A stretch of 64,000 nt of DNA from Arcuatula senhousia (Eukaryota; Mollusca; Bivalvia; Mytilida; Mytilidae). Every line of letters starts with the position of its first letter. Position 1 is the first letter of the stretch. The notes beneath the pieces were generated by a model, which saw only the letters and a list, made by a program, of their open reading frames with translations, was not told the DNA's origin and searched no databases. Shown one piece after another: positions 1 to 12,500 of this stretch. Where the stretch lies: the NCBI GenBank assembly GCA_963971305.1, contig OZ020304.1:22465755-22529754 (forward strand), given 5' to 3'. Both the position numbers and the translations under genes were made by a program.

Positions 1-477
1 GAAAAAACCAAGCCCCCCCCCTTTCAAGTTAAATGGTCGGTCCCTAAGTATCATTAGTATGGTACATTAAAAAGAGATTTTATTAAATTATCAAATTATT
101 GTCCCCTTTAGTGTTAGAGTCAATGTGCCATATGAAAGTAACCCAAGGAAGGTACTACTTACACAGTTTCACTACCCCTTCTCTGCTTAAATTTGATCCT
201 ACCTGTCAAGTAACTTGATATGAATTATGTTGCAACATAAATATTTTTTATGTAAATTTTTCTATGCAAGAATTGTCAATTGTCATATTTCTTCTCTAAT
301 GAGATCTACTGACGAGAGAGCACCAGATATTTAAAGAAAAATAAACAATACACCTGTTACTGCTTTTAGAAAAAAAAATATGTGCTTTTATATTATATTT
401 GGGGCTTGGGTCCGGGACTCCCATATTAATAAAACATTCATTTACATGTTGTAATTCCATACATTTATATTTTACAG

Positions 478-558
478 GCTACATACAATGAAATCCCAGG
501 ACCAACCAGGTTACCCATGCTTGTCCAGTCAATGTCAAACAACAATCTGGCAATTGAG
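478..558 (+). CDS. IPO5: IPO5 exon (window exon 1)
   Basis: Acceptor TTTACAG before 478, donor GTTTGT at 559; 81 nt, phase 0 at both ends. Encodes ATYNEIPGP, matching the vertebrate TYENIPGQ near residue 32. The start codon and at least one earlier exon are upstream of the window. Confidence 0.88.
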
Positions 559-3500
559 GTTTGTATGAAGAAGCTTTATTAGCTACAAATGTAATTATTC
601 AATTAATTGATTTCTACAAAAACTAAAAACACATGTTCAATAACATAGCAAACCATGATATAAGAAAACAAAAGAAATGTAATGGTATTAAGTCTAACAA
701 AATAACAAAAAAGCTTAGCAAGCTGCTGCAGCATATTTCATTTGATTGCTGTCAAATTAAACCCATTTCACTTAGTTTCCGTTGGTAACAACACCAATAC
801 ACAGTAGTCGCATGCATGTTCAAGTCCAAGTACCCAATTACAATGAAAAGTGAAAATATATGTGAAGATCTGAAAATATTTATAGATTTTAAGAAAAGAA
901 ACAAATAATGTCAGTAATACATTTAGCAGGTTATTTTTCACTTAATTGAAATTTTGACATTATTTGTCCAAATGTGAAAGTAATTTCTGATATCAAAAGC
1001 TTATTTCCCAATGACTTCTAACCAAGCAAACTTTTTACAGAAAAAAGAAACTCAAAACATACATTTTCTATACATAAATTTCACCTTGCTTTAGTTTTCA
1101 TCATCTTTACAACTGCATTTGTAATTTATTGACTATTGATACAGTTACGAACGCTTGCTGCTGTTATGCTTAGAAGACTGTTTACCAATGAGTTTGAGGA
1201 TGTTTGGTCCAAAACACCACCAGAATTACAAGCAGCTGTCAAAGAGAAGTTGTTGATTGCCATCACTGAAGAGCTGACCCCACCTGTACGACGGAAAGTC
1301 TGTGATGCTGCAGCAGAATTAGCAAGGAATATGATTGGTAGGGTTAGAAAGTAGGGGAACATCAGATAATCCTAAAAATCTGACTGACAAAATATTGGCA
1401 TTTTGCTAATTTTGTCAGACAGAACTTTTTCAAATGCCACAGAAAGATATGTCAAGTTTTGCAAACTGTTTCTATTTCTCTTGTAAAATTAATTTCTAAT
1501 AAATGAATAGGATGATTGATAACTTCACAATTATTTGCTTTAAGTTCAAAAGAAGCAAAGAGGCACCAATGGGGCATTCTAGTGTCAAAAGTCTGAAAGG
1601 GCAACAACAAAACCAGCAAACATGAACAACAACTGCATGAGGAAACACAAAACATGAAAAGCATGAAAAACACAAAATAAACCGAACAGAATTCAACAAT
1701 GGGAACTCAAGTGTAACAAGAGTGAACTCGTAACAAAGATATTCATTAAAAAAATCCAAAAGCAAATTTAGAAACCAAATGATCTCATATCTTGACAATA
1801 CAATATTAACAAAATCAAAATCTATTTTACCCATTAAAAATGCTTACTTTTGTAAATTGCATGGGCAATAAAAAGTGTTGTAAAACAGTTGACAAAGAAT
1901 TTTAACAAACCTTGCCAGATTACTGTTTTCCTGAACTGTTAGCTTTATCGTTCATTAGATGATAAGTTAATACTTATAAGTTTATTGTTGGAATTATGAA
2001 TTTGGACTTCTTTTTATTATCCAGATGATGACGAGAATATGACCTGGCCAGAAGTCCTCAAGTTTATGTTTGAAAGTGCTGGTTCACAAGATGCTGGTCT
2101 CAGAGAAAGTGCTCTACATCTATTCAAGTATGTATAGTAATAAAATGAAAACAATAATATGTCCAAAAGACAAAATGCCCCATTTCGCAACATTTGGGAT
2201 TGACAGACAGACAGACATAGTGATGAACAGACGAATGGACACGATTACTATATGCCCTCTACTTTTAGATGGGGCATAAAAAATATAAAAAATGTGTATT
2301 TCAGCAGTATAGAATTATGAAGCTGTTTTGGCCAATATAAAAAATATTCTAGATACTACTATAGTAATCCCCTTCTGCCAAATTTATTCACCTGCCTCAA
2401 AAAAAGTTTTGAGTTCTTGACAAAGTTTTTTGGTCAATTTCCATTAAATGGCGAATGTATTATCAATATGGATTAAAAAATCAAATTTGCCCACTCTCCC
2501 CATATTTTCAAGAAATTTGGATGAGAATCTAGGAATTATTTTATTATGGCCTTGCTACTAAATTTCTTGGTTCCAAAATGCATGAACACTCTAGTAGAAT
2601 TATAAAACATATAAATCTAATATTTCTTAAAAGGGGGAAGAACAAGTAGGGCCACAATTAAAAAAATCTTTGTTTGTCCACTCCCCTACCCAACTTTTTG
2701 GAAATGGGTAGGTAGGTAGGGTTTTTTTTTTTTTTTTCATGTCAACTCTAATTATCGGAACATCGACCACCATTTGGATATTATTGTGTAAAGAAATATG
2801 AAAGTACAGCTTTTTATGCTGAAAAGTCCACACTACATGTATTAAATTCTTAGCATATTCTGATAGTTCTTTTTTTGTGTTCCATGAAAAGCAGAGGACG
2901 CTTACCCTACTGATGCACCTGGTCCAGGCCACAATTAAAAGAATGTTTGTTCCCCCTCCCCCGGGTCTAGTTTCTTAGTTTCTGAAACTGACCAGGCACT
3001 GAGGCAGGTGATTTTTTCTCTTAACTTTTAAGTTTTATATGTATTGTCAGAATAGCAGATCTGCCAGACTTTTCAGAGCTGGAAAAGAAAAATACCACTA
3101 TGTTGAGAATTAGTTGAGCTTCAATGTTGTTTATGAGAATACTGGAATGAAATATTTACACCATTCTGTATGCTATAAATATGAATGCAAGTCATCAAAG
3201 ATCGAGGTTGAAAAACAAATTAGTACGCAAGACATGTGTTTCAACTTTTGTAGTCTCATCAGTTGTGTTTGCAAAAGAAAATGAAGGGCCAAAATACACA
3301 AAACCAAACAATGTAGAACTGTATAAACCAAATTTCCAAAACAACTATGCCAAATGAATTCTCTGGATGAGTATTAAAGTTTTCTTTACCATGTTCCTTT
3401 AAAACATTATTTTTTCAAAAGCAGTATAAATGAAAAAAAAACAACAACTCTAACTGGTTCGTAGAGGTCGGTTTCATGTGAATTCTGCCCCGTTTTATCG

Positions 3501-6500
3501 GATACTCGCACAAGAACCTCGTCAGTGCGTTTTAAGTTAATGTCCGACACTTCCTCCAACACCTCTTTCCACAACATTGAAGACTTGAAGCTCCAAAGCC
3601 GATTCGTGACCAAATTCTTCATTTTTCCGTCGAAATAAATTAGTTTTACTGAAGAAGACAGGCCTACCCTGTCTGATTCGGCCATGGTGGCCTCCGTACT
3701 GGTTCCGTTTCGTTTTAAAACGACTGACTCACTGAGAGCAAGGGAAAACGGGACCGGAAACTAAAAAGCGCTTTTTAAAATGCAAAACGGATGCGGGAAG
3801 AAATCCGGTCTTCTAAAAAGCCCTGAGAGCGGCCGAAAAATTAAAAACAAAAAAAGTAACGGAAATTATTAAAAAAAAAATTTGAGTCGGCGATTTTTTT
3901 CCCAGTCGGTCGGGGCGTGGACAAACAAACATAATTTTAATTTTGGCCTAGGAGACACAGAAGTCTGTTGAAACAGAACACCCAACAGATTCAAAGACAT
4001 GCACAATTCAATAAAATAGAAACCAGCAACTCTTAACTCATATCAAAATAAGAAAGAACTCAGTTTATCAAGAAAGGTTAGCAATTCCCTTTTTGTTTGC
4101 AATATTCCTTTTCTATTACTTAGTCCACTTGCCAATTTTATTGCATGTGAATGTATAGTTTTGAAAATTACAACAGGTTCCTTGATTCAATTCATTCTTG
4201 TCATTTATAGAAATGTTCCTGGAATCTTTGGTAACCAACAAAACCACTACATGGACGTCATCAAACAGATGTTGAACCAATGTTTGCAGGACAGAGATAA
4301 CCCACAAGTATGGTTCGAGGCCATCAAAGCCACGACAGCATTTCTGGTGGCTAATGACAAGGACAACCACTTGTTGCACCACTTCAAGGACTTGTTGCCA
4401 GCAATTATACAGGTACTGCCAGAGCGTAAAAATTTATTACAAATTATTTGAACATAGATGGTGATATACATGTATGTATATATATCCCCCCTTCTAAAAT
4501 AAAAACAACAAAAAATGAGAATACAATTAATGAAAAATTCTGAATGGTTTTGAAAAAAAATGTGTTCATCTCAAGTTTTATTTGTACATGAGAAAATCAC
4601 ATTTTTGCATGATGTTATAAACACTGTAGATGAAAAATACTATGCAAAATTCATTTAAAAGTTGCTAAAAATATGAGTCTTCTTTTTCACCTAACTGGTC
4701 CAATTATATTAGATTTTAAAAAGCTATTTAAGATAATACTGGTATCATGGTGCAGCAATGCGTGTAGCTGTTACATTTCAGCATAGATTGCAGTGAAAAA
4801 AATAAAGTAAAGTATTGAAATTTGTCTAAGGTCTGAATTTTGATCTATTTTGTTTCAGGGAATCAATGAAAGTTTGGCAACAGATGATGACAGCCTTCTG
4901 AAATGTCTTATAGAATTAGCAGAAAGTGTTCCCAAGTTTCTACGTCCACAACTTGATAACTTGATACCATTCTGCCTGAAGGTTTGTACTATTACTGTGT
5001 ATATTTATTGCGCAACCAAATATACTGTAGACTTACCTTTGTACATTCCCCTGTCTTGTACATTTTCCTATTTGAGACTTGGATGTTTTGTATGATTTCT
5101 TAAGGGTACATTTACAGACTTTTAAGTATAAAAATCTTAAAGATTCTTTTCACATCCTTTCAAAAAGTTATAATTTAATTTCTTTGCTAAAACAATTTCA
5201 TGCCAAATAACCCTAAACTATTTTAATTTTATGATTTTTCCTCAGGTTATATCTGATGCTAACTTAGCTGATAGTGTCCGCCAGCTTGGATTGGAAGCTA
5301 TTGTTACACTATCAGAGACGGCACCAGCCATGGTTAGAAAGTTTGGGAAGTACATGCAAATGTTAGGTAAAGATAATAACTTAAGTGAAATGTAAAGTTT
5401 ATACAAAAACACAAGCCTAAATATCTGTTGAAGTCTTCGTCTCAGAACTCTTGGACAAGACATGCTTGATTCAGAGTAACATTTGGACTAGCTATAGGAA
5501 TTTGAATTATGAGCTTGTTAGCTTGATCATTGAATTTTCTACCCTGAAAATTTTATTTAGGTAAAGTTGTATCATTCACTTATTTCCGTGAAAAATATAA
5601 CTTCTACACAAGGTTTGACATGTTCAGTAAAAAAGACAGTAAAAATTGATTGCATATACATTGTACATTACTCCTGCAGAAATCTGTATCATACCACTCC
5701 CACACCGTATTACCTGATACATCAAAACCTGGCGGACATGGTAAAAACCCATCAATAATCATTTAAATAACATAAGAAAATGGTAAATCAACACCTGTTG
5801 TTTAATCCAGTAGGTGTTGAGGTATCATTTTCTTTTGAGAATCGATGAGTTTTGACCCTATCCATCAGGTTTTTTTTGTATCAGGTAATGCAGTATGACT
5901 CCTGCCATTGTCAGATGGCTAAACAAAAAATACAATGGTCCGAATATTTTCTATCAATTAGATGGATTTATGAGTCTTCTTTCGTTCCTGTAACACATAG
6001 ATTTTACATGTCATGTTTGTTTGTGTTTGTTTTAGTTCCCCAGGTGCTAGCCTTGATGATTGATCTAGAGGAGGAAGAAGACTGGTCATTACAAGATGAA
6101 CCTGAAGAAGAAGACACAGAAAGGTAAAACTTACAACAATCAAAATTACCAAACTTCTAATGGACTTGCAAATTTTCTTCAAAATCTCAAATAATAGAAA
6201 TGAAATGTGGAGTAAGAGTAAGCAACACAACCATCATAAAGGGCAATTTAAAAAATCACAATGGAAAACAGCCTACAGTCTTCAAAGTTACCTTATCAGG
6301 TCGCTGCTTGCTGTCTTGCATTTGCCCAAGTCTAAAAATACAAAACACAAGATTCAATACAATCCCCCAAATTACAAACGAAATACCCATTTGTGGAAGT
6401 TTGATTTCCATGTTTAATGCTAAAAAGATCCAACATTTCATGAACCTAATTCAAAAAATTGAACAATGCTGAAATATCTCTTTTTACAATGGAAATGTGT

Positions 6501-9500
6501 AATTTTGGCCCTGCGTGTTGCAACTGTTGTAAAAAAAAAGGAATCAGCATTCTAGTGTCTTGTCTGTCAGTTGACACAAGCTCTTCTGCACAGATAGAAG
6601 GTGTTGTTAAAGATTATCATCATAAACGGATTGAAAAAAAAAATCAACAGTCCAATGATTTAATTTGAGAACATTGTAACAAATTACTGTTAAAGGAGAA
6701 ATTTCTTTTAATACAGATTTGTTTTTCAAAATTAAAAAAAAAAAAAATGCTCAAACACATTTCAAATAAGATAACATGCTGATATACCGGTATCTCCTTT
6801 AACAAAAAATCATTGCATTTTCTGGTGCATTTTTTCACCATGAGTATATAGCAGATAAAAGTGCAGTTTTAGACAGATTGTCTATTTTAGATTTTTTGTT
6901 GAAATTTTCAGTAATAGTATAGCAGGTGAGAGTGCATTAGATAGACTGGCCTGTGCTCTAGGAGGAAAGACCATGCTGCCACATATCTTAGCTAATATAC
7001 CACAGATGTTACAAAATGGTATGTAACCACTTAATCCAGTGAAATCTGGACAAATAAAAAACAAATAACTTTACACACTTATTGAACTGATTTAAGTTTC
7101 TTATTTCAAATTACAACATTGTTACTTTAAAGAATTTCAAACTGGTGCTAGACGCCATTCCATTATTGCAGTGAGGTGCAAGCTTGCTCTAAATTGGATG
7201 TCTTTCATGGAGCAGCAAGAAAAGTGTTGTTCCTTTGCTTTGTTTTATTTTAATGTTTCTAATGTTTGTGTCATGCAACTTTATAACCTTTCAATAGCTA
7301 CAGTTTTGATGGCCATATCATCTCCACTGTTAAAAAAACTTAACATATAGATTATTACACAGGGTTTTCCATATCAAGTCCCATATTCCGAGACTCCCAT
7401 ATTAGGTCAAGGCGTTAGCCGAGACCTAATATGGGTTAAGGAATGATATAGGACCTGATATGGAAAACCCTGTGTCATAATTTTTATGGCCCGACCACGT
7501 ATGTGGATTGGACATATAGTTTTACCCTTGTCCATCCGTAACACTTTGGTTAAGCTCGGAAACTAGATGTTGGGGGTCAATGATATTTCACCACCAGATG
7601 GGTCTTGGGTAGGGCTACACCACCCACTAGAAATTAGGTCACTGTGACCTATATTTTATGCATGAACGACTTCGGTAAAGTTCTTGGTTAAGGTCCATAA
7701 CTTGGATACTAGATGTTGGATGTCAATGATATTTCACTACTAGATGTATGTGTCTTAGGTAAGGTGACAACACCCACTAGAAATTAGGTCACTGTGACCT
7801 ATATTTTATGCATGGTTGACTTTGGTTAAGGTCCATATCTCAGATACTACATGTTGATGGTCAATGGTATTTCGCCACAAGATGTGTCTTTGGGTAACAC
7901 GACACCACCCAATAAAAATTAAGTCACTGTGATCTATATTTTATGCATGAACCACTTCGGTTAAGTTCTTGGTTAAGGTCCATAACTTTGATACTAGATG
8001 TTGGAGGGTCAATGATATTTCAACACTAGATGTGTCTTGGGTAAGGTGACACCATCCACTAGAAATGATGTCACTGTGACCTATATTTTACGCATAAATG
8101 ACTTTAGTTAAGTTCTTGGTTAAGGTCCATATCTTGAATACTACTGTCTGTAAAGGGTAGTCTGGAGAATGAGAAAATCAAAACTTATTTTTTCTCAAAA
8201 ACATAAGCCTTTATCTATTTACATAATCTTATGAGTATCAAAAAGACCTAACTAAAAATATAACAACTTTTAAAAATGCTTCAATAGATTTTCTAAAAAT
8301 CTAGATATTTACATTTGAATGGGAAATTCCCATAGTAAAAAAAGTACGGGAAAAATCTCAAATTTCTATTGTGACGTCATATGACATCAAAATGCACCCC
8401 CTGATGCAAACAAAAACAAGTTGATGACGAAATACCTCTTTGGTCAAAGTGGTATTGTAAAATTCTATGATATAGTGATTTTTGAAAATTTTGCATCTCC
8501 AAAAATGGCTGCCATTTACAATGGAAAAACAAGGGGGCAAAGTGATTTTGCTTCAATTATCTTAGAGGTAAGCTTTTCTTTCACTTTTTTTTGTAAATTT
8601 AGTTACGTTTTTGTGCAACAGTAAAAATAGCAAACATTTCAAAGGTGCTAGTTGTGACTTTAAGAAAAATTCTAAGAATTTCTGTTCTCCAGAGTATCCT
8701 TTACAGCATTATAATTTATTATAGTAGCCGTTCCACCACCTGATGTTGGGCATTTTTTGGGGTATCTACTTAAAGTTTCTTGTTTCTGAAATGTTTGTAT
8801 GTTTCAAGTCATTAAAGTTCGATGTTAAATATTTTGCAACTAAAACGTAGGAAAGGCATTTAAAGAACAGAACAGAACAGAACAATTTATTAATAAAGAA
8901 AACCCATATAGGGCATACAATTATAAAAGTTTGACTAGAAACACAAAGAAGAAATTATACACACACAAAACAATTCTGACATTATCAATACTGACAGAAG
9001 GAGACTGTTTCAAGAGAAATAACTCTAGTATATATGCATACTCCAATATACTTGACATACAAGATCATACAAGATTAACATTAATAGTCATTCGTTAAGT
9101 CACATTATTTCTGATATTGAAGCATGTGGAAATAATTTTAGATAATTGTTTAATGATATCTAAATCTTCATTTATAAGAAGCCATATAAATTTATTTTCC
9201 TCACTAAGTTCTAAGAAATTAGAGTTATTAATATTCTTAAAATAGATTTCTCTAATATTGCTATATTTAGGACAAGCAGTTAAAAAATGCAGTTCATCTT
9301 CGATGGAAGATTTATTACACTGCTTACAAAGTCTTTCTTCTAGTGGTGTTTTAGGAATAGAGTACCTTCCTCTTTCAATTTCTAGCTTGTGGGCACTTAC
9401 GCGAAAACGGGTTAATGTATTACGATCATTAAAATCGTTCAAATCCAAATATTTTTCCTGTTTGAACTCAAATTTAAATTTGCAATATGTGCGTAGTTTA

Positions 9501-12500
9501 TTCTCGTTTCTATTTGTAGCGGGATTGATTTTGACTTTATTAATTTCTGTCTTCCATATTTGGACATATTTACTTTTCAAAAGTTGTTTTATTTTGTAAA
9601 TATCTCTATTTCCACATGCCTCAGGATTGTTAAACACCTTAAGCATATTCAGTTCTTTCAACATATTATATAGGCAACTTACCCAACAATTCTGATTGTT
9701 TTGTAACATACAAAGGTTTTCACTTAAAGCATCTTGAAGCAATTTACTTTGAGATTTATTCAGATACAACCAATATTTTACTATACTTAAAACAATATCA
9801 ATATATAATGGGTATCTACCAAGTTCCCCAGTCACTGCTAAGTTGGAGGTTTTATTCCCAACACCAAGAACATACTTACAAAATTTTAAATTTAATTTTT
9901 CTATTTTATTGTTTTTATATAAGTTATATATAAAACTATCTCCAGGATTCATATTCCCTTTGGCTTTGTTGGAGTTAACTGAAGCATTTAACATTCCCCA
10001 CACTTCAGAGCAATATAATAAAACTGGTTTTACTGTATGGTCAAATATTTTAATCAGGGTATTTACACTAGGACTTCCATTCTTAAAGATACTTTTTAAC
10101 TTAAAAAAGGCCTTTTGTCCTCTGTTTAATAGATCAGCTGATGCTGCTGAACAAAACTGCACGTTAACTCTTTTAAGCATAATCAATCTCTTGAATAAAA
10201 AATAAAAGGAAAATGGTACCCGGATTTGCCGGAAAAGTGGGTTTATTAAATTAAAAAGTCGATAGCTTCTGGGACATAAGTGTACCAAATATCAAAAAAC
10301 GGTATTTGGACACCTCGGCCACACTTTTTTTCGTCCATAGGAAGTCTCGGCCATATGACTCCTCGGCCGTAGACACTTCGGCCATACATGTTTCGGTCAT
10401 ACTATATAAATCTCAGATGTATATATAGGGACTTAGTCTATATTCTTAATAACTGATTTTTTTTTTCAAATGTATTTAAATCGAATTGTCTTAACTGACA
10501 GATTATATGATATTTTAATAAACAAAAAAATCTATCGAATGAAGAAATAAGCATAAAAGGCAGATGATAAAAGCATACTCATGATACTGCGGCCTAGAAC
10601 ATATTATTATGATATTTATTTTTATTAATTTGAACAATTATTTAAGGAACTTTTACATGTCTATGCACAGTTGATAGATTTTAGACACAATTTTTAGTTT
10701 AGACTAGATTTGCATCTCCCTTTTTTCAGCGTAAAATAAAATCGGGAAAATATTCTCTTTAGTATTTTCATGAAACATTATTTTCTATTAAAACATTATC
10801 AATGTGGTATGATACCTACCCTGTCTGGTCTGGTTATATTCGCTATGGCATATAATACAGAGAACTGTTTTTGCTTACGGTGACCGTTAACATGACCTCT
10901 AACTATTATACATGTCTAGTCCATCAACTGTATTTTAGACGCCTTTATTTTTTTTTTAATTCTTAAACTTAAAAGTCATAAGACACAAAGAAGGGGCATG
11001 TGAGATCCAAATAATTCTCAAATGACACGAGTTTTCCAGAAATCAAGTGGAATTTATTCTAGTCTAAGACCCATAAAACGGCGTTTTGCATTTGCGCCAA
11101 TTACCATTTCATTTGCGCCAATTTTTTTTTTCATTTGCGCCAATTTTTTTTTTCTTTTGCGCCAATTTTTTTTACAGGTAAATTACAGGTAATCCAAAGA
11201 ATTGAAAAAGCCATTTCCCAATTTCACACGATTTGTCCACCAATTTTGGGACAGATGAAAGCGACAACAATCAATCCTACAGTCAGACAAAATGCACATA
11301 ATTGCGTTATGCATTGCCTGTTCGAAATCAATGTGAATAACATCAGGTGCAAAAGACAGTTGATGTTCACGACAAATACTGATAATCATTTGCCACATAA
11401 CTTCATAACACTTTTGATTTTTAGCTGGCAAGAGGGCATAAATAAGTGGCACATAGTTTCCATTTTTACATCCATGAATGGTATATAACTGATAAAAGTA
11501 TTTCGGGCAACACTTGAAAGTACCATCTATAAATAATGAAGACATGTTATTACATAGACATTCAAGATTCATGTGAGTAGAAAAAAATAAAATTCCATTC
11601 TCACGATCATTAACAAGTAAGAATTTTTCCGATTTATTTGACTCAATCTTCATCAAATCGACGGCAGTATGAACATCATCTCTGTTTTTGGGTAAGACTG
11701 GCATATCTTTACGACGTTCTCTGTAAACGGCAAGTGCAGCATTTTTCAAGTCCTTAGGTTCGAGATTACTTTCATTCATTTTCTGAAATAAAAAAAATAT
11801 TTGAAAGCGAGCTTTTATTTAGAGAACTGTCTCGAATGCAATAAAGTCTGTCAACAATCACATCTCAATGGAAAACAGTTTAAGACACTTGAAACAACAT
11901 GAACAATACATACCTGTAATTCAGTTCTAACAACTTTTGATGGTCTACTGGATACATCTCCAGAATTGTTTCTTGCCCGCACTCGCAGTTCTCGTGCTTC
12001 TGTTTTCCGCTCATCTGCAACATGGTTGTGCTCATTCTGCGTATTTACAACTGATGTTTTATCTGGACCCGTAGTGACTCTGGCTTTGCACGACTTTACA
12101 GTACATCGGTATGAAATGTTGCCTTGTTTCATTACGCGTACTTTTCGGTAGGTATGGCCATCTATAACCAACGACTTAACTCCTCGGTTCGTCTCTGTGT
12201 GTATAAGATCCATCTTTTAGTCCGACTTTCTAAATAATGTGAACTCACTTCGGAATTAAACATTTATATATAGCTTCCATTGAACAGTGGTCAGACCCTG
12301 GTAGTGTTTCAAACAGTCAATTTACCGGGTCTTGATCAATTTACAATGGCCTAATCACAGTTTTCATGAACAAGATTCGATTTTATTCGATTTGTACCTT
12401 TTAAATTTTAATATACTGTTTGTATCATGTACGTTTATCAATCTCATATTATATTTTAAATATATTGTAATAACAGGTAATTAGAAATTGGCGCAAATGA

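Noticed and set aside
9258..9599. Open frame on the + strand across the LINE
   Set aside because: Antisense shadow of the LINE ORF2 fragment.
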